A stretch of 43,441 nt of DNA from Massilia sp. YIM B02443 (GCF_030411955.1 NZ_JASNRA010000007.1:188600-232040); one strand, 5' to 3'. Numbered from the stretch's first letter, positions 27,322 to 36,435 are shown. Program-made: numbers and translations. The notes: generated from the letters alone by a model not told the origin.

Positions 27322-29013
27322 TCAAGCAGGCTTTTTCTCGTCGCGCAGCTCACGCCGCAGGATCTTGCCCACGTTCGTCTTCGGCAGCGTCTCGCGGAAC
27401 TCCACGAACTTCGGCCGCTTGTAGCCGGTGAGCTGCTCCTTGCAGAACGCCTTGACCTGGTCCGCCGTCAGCGCCGCATCCTTCTTGACGATGTACAGCT
27501 TCACCGCCTCGCCCGAGTTCTGGTCCGGCACGCCCACGCATGCCACTTCCAGCACGCCCGGCAAGGCCGCGACCACGTTCTCGACCTCGTTCGGGTACAC
27601 GTTGAAGCCCGACACCAGGATCATGTCCTTCTTGCGGTCGACGATTTTCGTGTAGCCGCGTTGGTCCATGATGCCGATGTCGCCGGTCTTGAAGAAGCCG
27701 TCCGGCGTCATGACCTTGGCGGTCTCGTCGTCGCGCTGCCAGTAGCCGGCCATCACCTGCGGCCCGCGTACGGCGATCTCGCCGGCGGTGCCGAACGGGA
27801 CGCCGTTGCCGGCTTCGTCCAGGATGCGGATCTCGGTCGACGGCAGCGGCAAGCCGATGGTGCCGGTGAATTCGGTGATGTCGCAGCGGTTGGCGGTGAC
27901 CACCGGCGAGGTCTCGGACAGGCCATAGCCTTCGACGATCGGGATGCCGGTGGTGGCCAGCCACTTGTCGGCCACCGCCTTCTGCACCGCCATGCCGCCG
28001 CCCGGGCACACCATCAGGCCCGAGAAATCGAGCCTGGCGAAATCGGCGTTGTTGAGCAGGCCGTTGTAGAGCGTGTTCACGGCCGGGAAGATGTTAATGC
28101 GGTAGTTGCCCAGTTCCTTGACGAAGCCGGGGATGTCGCGCGGGTTCGGGATCAGCAGGTTCATGCCGCCCACGCGCAGTCCCAGCAGCGCACATACGGT
28201 CAGCGCATAGATGTGGTACAGCGGCAGCGCGCAGGCGAACTGCGGCTGTTCGCCGGCCTTCATGCGGCTGAGCGTGGGGCCGAACCAGGCCTCGTTCTGC
28301 AGCACGTTGGCGATCACATGGCGGTGCAGCAGCACCGCGCCCTTCGAGACGCCGGTGGTGCCGCCGGTGTACTGCAGGAAGGCGATGTCGTCATGGCCGA
28401 TCGACACCGGCTTGAGCGTCTCGCGCGCGCCTTCGGACAGCACGGCGTTGAAGCCGATCGAACCGGGCAGCGACCACGCCGGCACCAGCTTCTTGATCTT
28501 GCGCACCACCAGGTTGACCAGCGTGCCTTTCACGGCGCCGAGCAGGTCGCCCATGGCCGCAACGACGATGTGCTTGACCTGGGTGTGGCCCACCACCTGC
28601 TCCAGCGTGTGCGCGAAGTTCTCCAGCACCACGATCGCCTCGGCGCCCGAGTCGACCAATTGATGCTGCAGTTCGCGCGGCGTGTACAGCGGGTTGACGT
28701 TGACGATCACGTAGCCGGCGCGCAGCACGGCGGCCAGCGCCACCGGATACTGCAGCACGTTGGGCAGCATGATCGCCACGCGCGCCCCGGGCTTCAGGCC
28801 GCGGCTTTGCAGCCAGGCCGCCATCTTCTGCGACATCGCATCGAGCTCGGCGAAGGTGATGGACTTGCCCATGCAGGCGTAGGCCTTGCGGTCGGCGTAC
28901 TTGCGGAACGCCTCTTCCAGCAGATGCGTCAGCGAGCGGTACTGGGTCGGGTCGATGTCGGCCGCAACGCCATTCTCGTACGACGTGAGCCAAAATTTGT
29001 CCATCTGTTCCAT
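27322..29013 (-). CDS. fadD: Long-chain fatty acid-CoA ligase, paralogue 1
   Basis: Activates fatty acids to acyl-CoA with ATP at the membrane face. The 563 residues contain the AMP-binding motif QYTGGTTGVSKGAVLLHRH, VEGYGLSETSPVV, GDIGIMDQRGYTKIVDRKKDMILVSGFNVYPNEVE and a late KTNVGKILRRELR with the adenylation Lys. The ATG at 29013 (MEQMDKFW) has AGGA five bases upstream. It has the same length as the gene upstream at 29088-30779 and is clearly its paralogue. A strong terminator lies between the two, so it may have its own promoter or depend on read-through. Confidence 0.94.
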   Translation of the reverse strand: MEQMDKFWLTSYENGVAADIDPTQYRSLTHLLEEAFRKYADRKAYACMGKSITFAELDAMSQKMAAWLQSRGLKPGARVAIMLPNVLQYPVALAAVLRAGYVIVNVNPLYTPRELQHQLVDSGAEAIVVLENFAHTLEQVVGHTQVKHIVVAAMGDLLGAVKGTLVNLVVRKIKKLVPAWSLPGSIGFNAVLSEGARETLKPVSIGHDDIAFLQYTGGTTGVSKGAVLLHRHVIANVLQNEAWFGPTLSRMKAGEQPQFACALPLYHIYALTVCALLGLRVGGMNLLIPNPRDIPGFVKELGNYRINIFPAVNTLYNGLLNNADFARLDFSGLMVCPGGGMAVQKAVADKWLATTGIPIVEGYGLSETSPVVTANRCDITEFTGTIGLPLPSTEIRILDEAGNGVPFGTAGEIAVRGPQVMAGYWQRDDETAKVMTPDGFFKTGDIGIMDQRGYTKIVDRKKDMILVSGFNVYPNEVENVVAALPGVLEVACVGVPDQNSGEAVKLYIVKKDAALTADQVKAFCKEQLTGYKRPKFVEFRETLPKTNVGKILRRELRDEKKPA

Positions 29014-29032
29014 TGTCTTCCTTGTTGGTCCA

Positions 29033-29068
29033 ATAAAACGCGAAAGCCGCCCGGCGGGCGGCTTTCGC
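29033..29068 (-). terminator. Strong terminator between the two acyl-CoA ligase genes
   Basis: A perfect 13-bp stem (GCGAAAGCCGCCC/GGGCGGCTTTCGC) with a GGC loop, followed on the minus strand by TTTTATT. It begins 20 bases after the stop of the upstream ligase and ends 20 bases before the start of the downstream one. Confidence 0.85.
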
Positions 29069-29087
29069 CGTCGAAGCCACCGTGTTC

Positions 29088-30779
29088 CTATGCCGCCTGC
29101 GATGCCGCCTGCTTTTCGTCGCGCAGCGCGCGCCGCAGGATCTTGCCGACATTGGTCTTCGGCAGCTCGTCGCGGAATTCGATGTACTTCGGTTTCTTGT
29201 AGCCGGTGAACTGCTCCTTGCAGTAGCCCATCAGCTGTTCGGCGGTGAGGCTCGGGTCCTTCTTGACCACGAACACCTTGACCGCTTCGCCTGAGTGCTC
29301 GTCGGGCACGCCCACCACGGCGCATTCGAGCACGCCCGGGTGGCCGGCGATCACGCCTTCGAGTTCGTTCGGGTACACGTTAAAGCCCGACACCAGGATC
29401 ATGTCCTTCTTGCGGTCGACGATCTTCACGTAGCCTTGCGCGTCCATCACGCCGACGTCGCCCGAGCGGAAGTAACCGTCGGCGGTCATCACCCTGGCCG
29501 TTTCGTCGGGACGGTTCCAGTAGCCGGCCATCACCTGCGGGCCGCGGATCGCGATCTCGCCGACCTGGCCCAGGCCAAGCTGGCGGCCTTCGTCGTCGAC
29601 GATGGCGATCTCGGTCGAGGGCAGCGGCAGGCCGATGCTGCCGGTGAAGTCCTGCACGTCGCAGCGGTTGCAGGTGGCCACCGGCGAAGTCTCGGACAGG
29701 CCGTAGCCCTCGATGATCGCCGTCCCCGTGACTTGCCGCCACTTGTCGGCCACCGGCTTTTGCACCGCCATGCCGCCGCCGTTGCACACGCGCAGGCTGG
29801 AAAAATCGAGGTGGGCGAAATCGGGGTTGTTGACCAGCGCGTTGTACAGCGTGTTCACCGCCGGCAGCATGTTGACGCGGTACTTGGCCAGTTCCTTGAC
29901 GAAGCCCGGGATGTCGCGCGGATTGACGATCAGGACGTTCAGCGCGCCGATGCGCATGCCGAAGATGGCGCAGGCCGTGAGCGCGAAGATGTGGTACAGC
30001 GGCAGCGCGCAGACGATGGTGGTCTGTTCGCCGCCGGCCCCGCCCAGCGCCGGCTTGGACCACTCCTCGGTCTGCAGCGCATTGGCGATCACGTTGCGGT
30101 GGGTGAGCGTGGCGCCTTTCGAGACGCCCGTGGTGCCGCCGGTGTACTGCAGGAAGGCGACGTCGCCGGCGGTGATCTCGACCGGCTTGAACGGCATGCG
30201 CGCGCCCTGCGCCAGCGCATCCTTGAAGGTGACCATGTTCTGCAGCGAGAACTCGGGCACCATCTTCTTGACGTTGCGGACCACGAAGTTGACCACCATG
30301 CCCTTCACGGCGCCCAGCATCTCGCCCATGCTGGCCACCACCACGTGGCGCAGCGGGGTCTTGCCCATCACCTGCTGCACGGTATGGGCAAAATTTTCCA
30401 GCACGACGATGGCTTCGGCGCCCGAGTCCTTGAGCTGGTGTTCCAGTTCGCGCGCGGTGTACAGCGGGTTGACGTTGACCACGGTGTAGCCGGCGCGCAG
30501 CACGGCGGCCAGCGCCACCGGGTACTGCAGCACGTTCGGCATCATGAGCGCCACGCGCGCGCCGGGCGCCATGCCGCGGCTTTGCAGCCAGGCCGCCAGG
30601 CGCTTCGAACAGGTGTCCAGTTCGCCGTAGGTGAGGAACTTGTCCATGCACACATAGGCATTGCGATCCGCAAACTTGCTGAAGGATTCTTCCAGCAGAT
30701 GCACCAGGGAGCGGTATTGATCCGGATTGATCTCCGCAGGCACGCCTGGGGGATACGACTGCAGCCAAGTTTTGTCCAT
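29088..30779 (-). CDS. fadD: Long-chain fatty acid-CoA ligase, paralogue 2
   Basis: A 563-residue acyl-CoA synthetase with the same architecture as its neighbour: QYTGGTTGVSKGATLTHRN, IEGYGLSETSPVATC, GDVGVMDAQGYVKIVDRKKDMILVSGFNVYPNELE and KTNVGKILRRALRDEKQ. The ATG at 30779 has AGAGG six bases upstream; a longer reading to 30950 lacks a site and adds low-complexity residues. It diverges from paralogue 1 mainly in charged surface stretches and the C-terminal tail. A perfect inverted repeat 76-99 bases upstream may bind a fatty-acid regulator. Confidence 0.94.
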   Translation of the reverse strand: MDKTWLQSYPPGVPAEINPDQYRSLVHLLEESFSKFADRNAYVCMDKFLTYGELDTCSKRLAAWLQSRGMAPGARVALMMPNVLQYPVALAAVLRAGYTVVNVNPLYTARELEHQLKDSGAEAIVVLENFAHTVQQVMGKTPLRHVVVASMGEMLGAVKGMVVNFVVRNVKKMVPEFSLQNMVTFKDALAQGARMPFKPVEITAGDVAFLQYTGGTTGVSKGATLTHRNVIANALQTEEWSKPALGGAGGEQTTIVCALPLYHIFALTACAIFGMRIGALNVLIVNPRDIPGFVKELAKYRVNMLPAVNTLYNALVNNPDFAHLDFSSLRVCNGGGMAVQKPVADKWRQVTGTAIIEGYGLSETSPVATCNRCDVQDFTGSIGLPLPSTEIAIVDDEGRQLGLGQVGEIAIRGPQVMAGYWNRPDETARVMTADGYFRSGDVGVMDAQGYVKIVDRKKDMILVSGFNVYPNELEGVIAGHPGVLECAVVGVPDEHSGEAVKVFVVKKDPSLTAEQLMGYCKEQFTGYKKPKYIEFRDELPKTNVGKILRRALRDEKQAASQAA

Positions 30780-30854
30780 CGGTCGCCTCTGTCTCGAATT
30801 CGCTTGTCGCTGACGCGCTGCTGCCGGCGTCACCCTTATCGTCGCGCGGATCGC

Positions 30855-30878
30855 TGCACGATCGGTGCAGATCGTGCA
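30855..30878. promoter_or_regulatory. Candidate operator upstream of acyl-CoA ligase genes
   Basis: Perfect 9-bp inverted repeat TGCACGATC-GGTGCA-GATCGTGCA, 76-99 bases ahead of the ligase start at 30779. Size and symmetry suit a dimeric repressor such as a TetR-type fatty-acid regulator, though it could also form an RNA hairpin in the leader. No regulator gene lies nearby, and the rest of the 204-base gap shows no gene. Confidence 0.4.
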
Positions 30879-30983
30879 ACTTGGCCGCGCGCGCGGAGAT
30901 GATTTCTCCGCTATCGCTGGGTGTGATGCTATCGGGCAGCGCTGTTGCATGCAAGCGCTTTCGCGGCGATTGGAACGCGGCCT

Positions 30984-32099
30984 CTACGGGGCGGCGCCGA
31001 TGCTGCGCTGCACCACAAGCGTGCCCGGCAGGGTGACCGCGCCCAGGCGCTTGAGCGCATCGTGACGGGCCTCTTTGTCCAGTTTGGCAAGGCGACTCAC
31101 CGCTTTGTAGAAACCGTCCCAGCTCTTTTCGCGGCGCAACAAATTGCGGAAAGCGGGCACGAAATCGTTATAGGTGGCGATCGAGGCCAGGTGGGCGTTG
31201 GAGAGCGGCTCGGCGAAGAAGCGGTCGTAACCGGCATAGCCGCCCCAGTTCGCCTTCAGTAGCTGGTAGTCGTCCTTGAGGGCGAGGAACAGGCGCGCCT
31301 TGCTCGCGCGCTTCTCTTCATCCGGCCTCATGCTCTTGTAAGTACGCTCCAGTTCGCCGCGATAGCGCACCAGCAGCGCCAGGAAGTCGGCCTTGCGCGT
31401 CTTGTAGCGCTCATAGGCATCGCTCATGGCCGGATTGCCGAAGCGTTCCAGCCAGGCTTCGACGCCGGCCTGCTCCACCGCGCTGGCGAACGATTCGTTG
31501 AACTGCGAGTCGCCGGCCACGTACACCACCTGGTGCGCCAGTTCGTGGAAGATCAGGCGCGCCAGCTCGGCGTCGGGATAGTTGATGAAGGTCGACACCA
31601 GCGGGTCGCTGAACCAGCCGAGCGTCGAATAGGCACTCACGCCGCCGACTTCGACGTCGTGGCCCTGGGCGCGCAACTGCCGGGCATAGGCCTGGGCCGC
31701 GTCCTTGCTGTAGTAGCCGCGGTAGTTCACGCAGCCGGCCACCGGGAAGCACCACTGCATGGGTTTCAGCGACAGCTCGGGCGTGGCGACCACGTTCCAC
31801 AGCACGTAGGGGCGCTTCAGGTTGGTGTAGTTGGTGTAGCTGCCATTGTTCGGCAGCTTCATTTCCTGGATCGCGTAGCGCCGGATCTGGCGCGCCGCCT
31901 CGAGGCGGTGGCGCAGCTTGACGTTGGTATTGGCATCGGCGATCCAGTCGTCGATCGGGCGCGCATCGGCCAGCAATTCGAGCTGGCCTTGTGCGGCTTG
32001 GGTGTAGTAGGACAGGGATGAGCAGCTTGACAACATCAGGGCCGCAGCTGCGGCGGCCATGACTGGCCGGAAGGCTTGGGAAAATCTAGAGGGTTTCAT
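30984..32099 (-). CDS. Putative lipoprotein zinc aminopeptidase
   Basis: A 371-residue protein of the predicted-aminopeptidase family (Pfam Aminopep-like). The N-terminus has a signal with lipobox LSSC (Cys26), so it is probably anchored to a membrane in the envelope. The zinc motif HELAH (His185, Glu186, His189) is followed 16 residues after the catalytic Glu by another Glu in FNESFA (Glu202), giving a gluzincin-like arrangement. Its start lies inside the last codons of the molybdopterin gene, a 14-base overlap, so expression is coupled. The substrate is unknown. Confidence 0.85.
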   Translation of the reverse strand: MKPSRFSQAFRPVMAAAAAALMLSSCSSLSYYTQAAQGQLELLADARPIDDWIADANTNVKLRHRLEAARQIRRYAIQEMKLPNNGSYTNYTNLKRPYVLWNVVATPELSLKPMQWCFPVAGCVNYRGYYSKDAAQAYARQLRAQGHDVEVGGVSAYSTLGWFSDPLVSTFINYPDAELARLIFHELAHQVVYVAGDSQFNESFASAVEQAGVEAWLERFGNPAMSDAYERYKTRKADFLALLVRYRGELERTYKSMRPDEEKRASKARLFLALKDDYQLLKANWGGYAGYDRFFAEPLSNAHLASIATYNDFVPAFRNLLRREKSWDGFYKAVSRLAKLDKEARHDALKRLGAVTLPGTLVVQRSIGAAP

Positions 32100-34188
32100 C
32101 TCGCGTCAAGGGTGCGGCTCTTTCGACCTGCACCAGGGTGTCGTAGAAAGTGGGCGCCCGGCCCATGTCGGTCAAACGCTGGCTGGTGACTTCATTGGCG
32201 TTCTTGCCGTCGCTGGCGAGCTTCTTCCACCAGATCGACAAGCCCACCACCAATCCAGCACGCGCCTTGTCGGTCACGCGTGCGCGGGCGAGGAACGAAC
32301 CGCGGTCGTTATAAATGCGCGCCATGTCGCCGTGATGAATGCCGCGCGCGGCCGCATCGTCAGGGTGGATGTCGAGGTGCGGTTCGCCCTCAGTTGCACG
32401 CAAGCTCTGTACATTGACAAACGTTGAGTTGAGGAAGTTCCGTGCCGGCGGAGAAATCATCGCCAGCGGGTATTTCTTTGCCAATTCGGGATTCGAGGCC
32501 ACCGATTCGTACGGCGCGATATAGGCCGGCACCGGGTCCAGGCCGTCGGCCAGCATCTGCTCGGAATAGAATTCGCACTTGCCGGATGGGGTGGTGAAGC
32601 CGCCTTCGGCGAACGGCGCCGCCGGCATGTTCAGCTTTTTCCAGCCGCTGCGCTTGAGCGAGTCCCAGTCGAAGTGGATGGCGCGCGTGTCCCTGGCGTT
32701 GAAGGCCTGGGCCGCGATCTCGTCGTCGCTCTCCTGGAAGCAGGGATCGGTGTAGCCCATGCGCGCCGCCAGCAGGCGGAAGAATTCGGTGTTCGGCTTC
32801 GATTCGCCGACCGGAGCAATGGCGGCGTTATTCGCCATCATGTACAGGTGGCCGTAGGCCAGGTGCGCATCGACGTGCTCGAGCTGGGTGGTGGCCGGCA
32901 GCAGGATGTCGGCATAGTCGGCGCTGTCGGTGTGGAAGTGTTCCAGCACCACAGTGAACAGGTCTTCGCGCTCGAAGCCCTGCTGCACCTTGGCGGAATC
33001 GGGCGCGATCGCCAGCGGGTTGGCGTTGTACACGATCACGGCCTCGATCTTCGGGCCGAAGTTGGGCGAGGCGTCCTTCAGCAGGTCGTCGCCGATGGTG
33101 GTCATGTTGATGGTGCGCGGAGTGCGGTCGGCCAGCAGGTCCGGGCGCTGCAGCGCCGGGCGGTTGGTCGGGAACGATGCCGAGGTCGACAGCTGGACGC
33201 CGCCGGCGGGAAAGCGCCAGGCGCCCACCAGCGCCGGCAGACACGTGATGTTGCGCACGCCCATGCCGCCGCCGCGCACGCGCTGCATGCCGTAGTTGAC
33301 GCGGATCGCGGCCGCCTCGCCATTCCTGGCGGTCTGGCCGTACAGGCGCGCCAGGTTGACCACTTCGTCGGCCGTGATGCCGCAGATTTCTGCAGTCTTT
33401 TCCGGCGTCCACTCGAGGGCGCGCGCCTTGAGCGGCTCGAAGCCGAGCGTGTACTTGTCGATGTAGTCGTGGTCGAGCAGGTCTTCGGTGATCAACACGT
33501 GCATCATGCCCAGCGCCAGCGCGGCGTCGGTACCCGGCAGCAGCGCGATGTGCTGGTGGCATTTCTCGGCCGTCAGCGAGCGGTAGGGGTCGATCGCGAT
33601 CAGGGTGGCGCCGCGGCGCTTGGCCTCTTGCGCGCGCATCCAGAAATGCAGGTTGGAAGCGATCGGATTACCGCCCCAGATCAGGATCAGCTTGGCGTCC
33701 TGGAACTCTTCCAGGTCGGTGCCGATCGAACTACCGACGGTGTAGCGATAGCCGGTGGCGCCGGCGGTGGCGCAGATGGTGCGGTCCAGCAGGGAGGCGC
33801 CGAGTTTATTGAAGAAGCGCAGCGACATCGACTCGCCCTGCACCAGGCCCATGGTGCCGCAATAGCTGTACGGCAGGATCGCCTCGGGATCGCGCGCGGC
33901 GATGCTGCCCAGGCGCGAGGCGATCTCGTCCAGCGCTTGGTCCCAGCTGATGCGTTCGAATTTTCCCTCGCCCTTGCGGCCGACGCGGCGCATCGGGTAC
34001 AGCACGCGGTCCGGGTGGTAAGTGCGGTCGATGTAGCGCGAAACCTTGGTGCACAGCACGCCCGCCGTGGTCGGATGCTCCGGATCGCCCTTCACTTCCG
34101 TGGCGACGCCGTTGTCGACTTTGACGAGCAGCGCGCAGGTATCGGGGCAATCATGGGGACAGGTCGCACGGACGAGAGTAGTGGTCAT
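32086..34188 (-). CDS. Molybdopterin-dependent oxidoreductase
   Basis: A 700-residue member of the DMSO reductase superfamily. The N-terminal 4Fe-4S site is CPHDCPDTC with a fourth cysteine in VLCTK (Cys10, 14, 18, 46). Cofactor-binding motifs include WGGNPIASNLH, LPGTDAALALGM, and the C-terminal molybdopterin dinucleotide region ending with LSIWWKKL and NEVTSQRLTDMG. There is no Tat signal, so it is probably cytoplasmic. The Mo ligand residue is not certain from sequence, and the substrate cannot be given. The family is close to formate dehydrogenase-like and assimilatory types. Its 3' end overlaps the aminopeptidase gene by 14 bases. Confidence 0.9.
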   Translation of the reverse strand: MTTTLVRATCPHDCPDTCALLVKVDNGVATEVKGDPEHPTTAGVLCTKVSRYIDRTYHPDRVLYPMRRVGRKGEGKFERISWDQALDEIASRLGSIAARDPEAILPYSYCGTMGLVQGESMSLRFFNKLGASLLDRTICATAGATGYRYTVGSSIGTDLEEFQDAKLILIWGGNPIASNLHFWMRAQEAKRRGATLIAIDPYRSLTAEKCHQHIALLPGTDAALALGMMHVLITEDLLDHDYIDKYTLGFEPLKARALEWTPEKTAEICGITADEVVNLARLYGQTARNGEAAAIRVNYGMQRVRGGGMGVRNITCLPALVGAWRFPAGGVQLSTSASFPTNRPALQRPDLLADRTPRTINMTTIGDDLLKDASPNFGPKIEAVIVYNANPLAIAPDSAKVQQGFEREDLFTVVLEHFHTDSADYADILLPATTQLEHVDAHLAYGHLYMMANNAAIAPVGESKPNTEFFRLLAARMGYTDPCFQESDDEIAAQAFNARDTRAIHFDWDSLKRSGWKKLNMPAAPFAEGGFTTPSGKCEFYSEQMLADGLDPVPAYIAPYESVASNPELAKKYPLAMISPPARNFLNSTFVNVQSLRATEGEPHLDIHPDDAAARGIHHGDMARIYNDRGSFLARARVTDKARAGLVVGLSIWWKKLASDGKNANEVTSQRLTDMGRAPTFYDTLVQVERAAPLTRDETL

Positions 34189-34229
34189 GTTCTTATGGCT
34201 AGTGCTGCGGAAAAGCTGAGGGAAAAACT

Positions 34230-34260
34230 GCGGGAATCCAATACTTTATACGATTCCTGC
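34230..34260. promoter_or_regulatory. Imperfect inverted repeat between divergent genes
   Basis: GCGGGAATC and GATTCCTGC, matching at eight of nine positions, are separated by 13 bases. The repeat lies midway between the molybdopterin oxidoreductase (start 34188) and the M20 gene (start 34368) and could serve as a shared operator. The evidence is symmetry and position only. Confidence 0.3.
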
Positions 34261-34277
34261 GGGGTCCGTACCCTCCT

Positions 34278-34307
34278 CTGTCAAGACTGTTAGAGGCAGG
34301 CTACAAT
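34278..34307 (+). promoter_or_regulatory. Promoter of M20 amidohydrolase gene
   Basis: CTGTCA at 34278-34283 (four of six) and TACAAT at 34302-34307 (five of six) are 18 bases apart, ending 60 bases before the M20 start. Confidence 0.5.
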
Positions 34308-34367
34308 AATTAAAAACATGCCATGCAACGGTGGCAATACTAGCCCAGTAACCTCGGGGAGAAGACG

Positions 34368-35561
34368 ATGAAACTAGTGGAACCTATCCTGACGTCACAA
34401 GCCGAAATACAGACCATCCGGCGCGACCTGCACGCCCATCCTGAGCTGTGCTACGAAGAACACCGCACCGCCGAGATCGTGGCCGAGCGCCTCACGGCAT
34501 GGGGCATCCCCGTGGTGCGCGGCCTGGGCGTGACTGGCGTGGTGGGCATCATCAAGAACGGCAATTCGTCCCGCGCGATCGGCCTGCGCGCCGACATGGA
34601 TGCGCTGCCGATGCAGGAACTGAACGGCTTCGCGCACGCCTCCACCCACGCCGGCAAGATGCACGCTTGCGGCCATGACGGCCACACGGCGATGCTGCTC
34701 GGCGCCGCCCATTACCTGTCGCAACATCGCAACTTCGACGGCACCGTTTACCTGATCTTCCAGCCGGCCGAGGAAGGCGGCGGCGGCGCGAAGCGCATGA
34801 TCGAGGACGGCCTGTTCGAGCGCTTCCCGATGGACGCGGTGTACGGCATGCACAACTGGCCCGGCATTGCCGAGGGCAATTTCGGCGTGGTGGCCGGGCC
34901 GATGATGGCGTCCAGTAACGAGTTCCGCGTGACGGTGCACGGCAAGGGCGCGCATGCGGCCCAGCCGCACCGCGGCATCGACCCGGTGATGGTGGCGGTG
35001 CAGATCGCGCAAGCGTGGCAGACCATCATTTCGCGCGAAAAGAATCCGCTCGAGACGGCCGTGCTGTCGATCACCCAGATCCACGCCGGCAGCGCCACCA
35101 ACATCATTCCCGACGATGCGGAGCTGGTCGGCACCGTGCGCACTTTCTCGACCGGCGTGCTGGACCTGATCGAACGGCGCATGCGCGAGATGGCCGAGGG
35201 CATCGCGGCCGGCTTCGGCGCGACGGTCGAGTTCGGCTTCAAGCGCAACTATCCGCCGCTGGTGAATCATCCGGAGCAGACCGCGTTCGCGATCGAGGCG
35301 ATGCGCGCGGTGGTGGGGGCGGCGCGGGTCGATACCGATGTCGAGCCGACCATGGGCGCCGAGGATTTCGCCTTCATGCTGCAGGCCAAGCCGGGCTGCT
35401 ATGTGTTTATCGGCAATGGCGAAGGCGAGCATCGCGCCGGTGGGCATGGGCTGGGGCCGTGCCAGCTGCACAATGCCAGCTATGATTTCAATGACAATCT
35501 GTTGCCGATCGGGGCCAGCTATTGGGTGCGCCTGGTGGAGATGAGCCTGCCTGTGGCCTGA
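34368..35561 (+). CDS. M20 family amidohydrolase (hippurate hydrolase-like)
   Basis: A 397-residue zinc-dependent amidohydrolase of the M20D type, related to hippurate hydrolase and N-acyl-amino acid deacylases. Metal-site motifs are IGLRADMDALPM, MHACGHDGHTAMLLGAA, FQPAEEGGGGAKRMIEDGLF, MHNWPG and the C-terminal MGAEDFAFML. It should release an amino acid from an N-acyl derivative in the cytosol. The start has GGGAGA five to nine bases upstream. It is divergent from the molybdopterin gene and convergent with the SUFU gene. Confidence 0.92.
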   Translation: MKLVEPILTSQAEIQTIRRDLHAHPELCYEEHRTAEIVAERLTAWGIPVVRGLGVTGVVGIIKNGNSSRAIGLRADMDALPMQELNGFAHASTHAGKMHACGHDGHTAMLLGAAHYLSQHRNFDGTVYLIFQPAEEGGGGAKRMIEDGLFERFPMDAVYGMHNWPGIAEGNFGVVAGPMMASSNEFRVTVHGKGAHAAQPHRGIDPVMVAVQIAQAWQTIISREKNPLETAVLSITQIHAGSATNIIPDDAELVGTVRTFSTGVLDLIERRMREMAEGIAAGFGATVEFGFKRNYPPLVNHPEQTAFAIEAMRAVVGAARVDTDVEPTMGAEDFAFMLQAKPGCYVFIGNGEGEHRAGGHGLGPCQLHNASYDFNDNLLPIGASYWVRLVEMSLPVA

Positions 35562-35615
35562 TGTTGTTGCTTGGATTGGCAGCCGGGCCAATGCGCCCGG
35601 CTGCCGTGCTTCGAC

Positions 35616-36317
35616 TCAGAACAGGCCGAGGAATTTCTTCTTGACCGTATTCTTGCGCGCCGGGTCGGCCACGTCGGTCACGTCCTTCTCATTGAAGCAA
35701 TCGAGCAGCTCGGCAAAACCGCGCCGGCGCGCCAGGTCCAGCTCTTGCTGGAACAGCGGCACCACGCAGTGGAAATAAATGTCCTTGCCGTCGACCGTCA
35801 GCGAGTGGAACGGTTCCGGCGCCGACACCGGCGGCAGCACGATGGCGCCGCTGAAACCCACGCTGGCGGTGTACGGCTTGGCCGGATGGCCGTTCGGCAC
35901 CGAGTGGCCCAGGCCGAGCCAGGTCGACTGCTTGTGCGGATAGTGCGCCAGGTGGCGCAGCAGGGCCACCGGCCAGTACCAGCGCTCGTCCTGCACCGAG
36001 GTCTCGTCCAGCTTCCAACCGGCCGGCAAGCTCATCATCAGTTCGGCGTATGGCGGCGCGCCTTCGGGGGTCGTCATCGCCTTCTGGCTCATGCCCGAAG
36101 TCACCAGGCGCACGAAGGGGTAACTGTCGCTCGGCGCGATCACGTGGATGTCGACCTGGATCTCGTCCTGCGCGGTTTCGTGGAACACCAGCGCCGGCTT
36201 GCCCAGGTGGGCGGCGATGTGCTCGGCGACCGGGTCGTGCGGCAAGACGGCAGGTTCCGCCTGGCGCTGCATGGGGGCGGTAAGCGGGTACAGCGGGGTG
36301 ATGGTTGGTTCGGCCAT
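35616..36317 (-). CDS. Suppressor-of-fused (SUFU) domain protein
   Basis: A 233-residue protein with the SUFU-like fold seen in many bacterial proteins of unknown role. Recognisable parts are VAEHIAAHLGKPALVFHETAQDEIQVDIHVIAPSD, FVRLVTSGMSQKAM, YAELMMSLPAGWKL and WYWPVALLRHLAHYPH. It has no signal peptide. In bacteria this domain often appears with immunity proteins of polymorphic toxins, but no toxin gene is seen here. The ATG at 36317 is chosen because a longer reading to 36566 would overlap the divergent pagL gene. Confidence 0.88.
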   Translation of the reverse strand: MAEPTITPLYPLTAPMQRQAEPAVLPHDPVAEHIAAHLGKPALVFHETAQDEIQVDIHVIAPSDSYPFVRLVTSGMSQKAMTTPEGAPPYAELMMSLPAGWKLDETSVQDERWYWPVALLRHLAHYPHKQSTWLGLGHSVPNGHPAKPYTASVGFSGAIVLPPVSAPEPFHSLTVDGKDIYFHCVVPLFQQELDLARRRGFAELLDCFNEKDVTDVADPARKNTVKKKFLGLF

Positions 36318-36410
36318 TGTTGTTGATTGTTCGGTGAGATTCGGTTGCGGCGGGCGACTATGATACCTGTGTCGCACAGTTGGGGGGGCGCCAGCGAAGC
36401 TTTGTTCACA

Positions 36411-36435
36411 CTTGTACAATGGCGCATTGCACAAG
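36411..36435. promoter_or_regulatory. Palindromic operator candidate between SUFU and pagL genes
   Basis: CTTGTACAATG and CATTGCACAAG form an 11-bp inverted repeat with one mismatch and a GCG centre. It lies 43 bases ahead of pagL and 94 bases ahead of the divergent SUFU gene, a position suited to controlling both. No adjacent regulator is seen, and the rest of this 160-base gap holds no gene. Confidence 0.45.
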
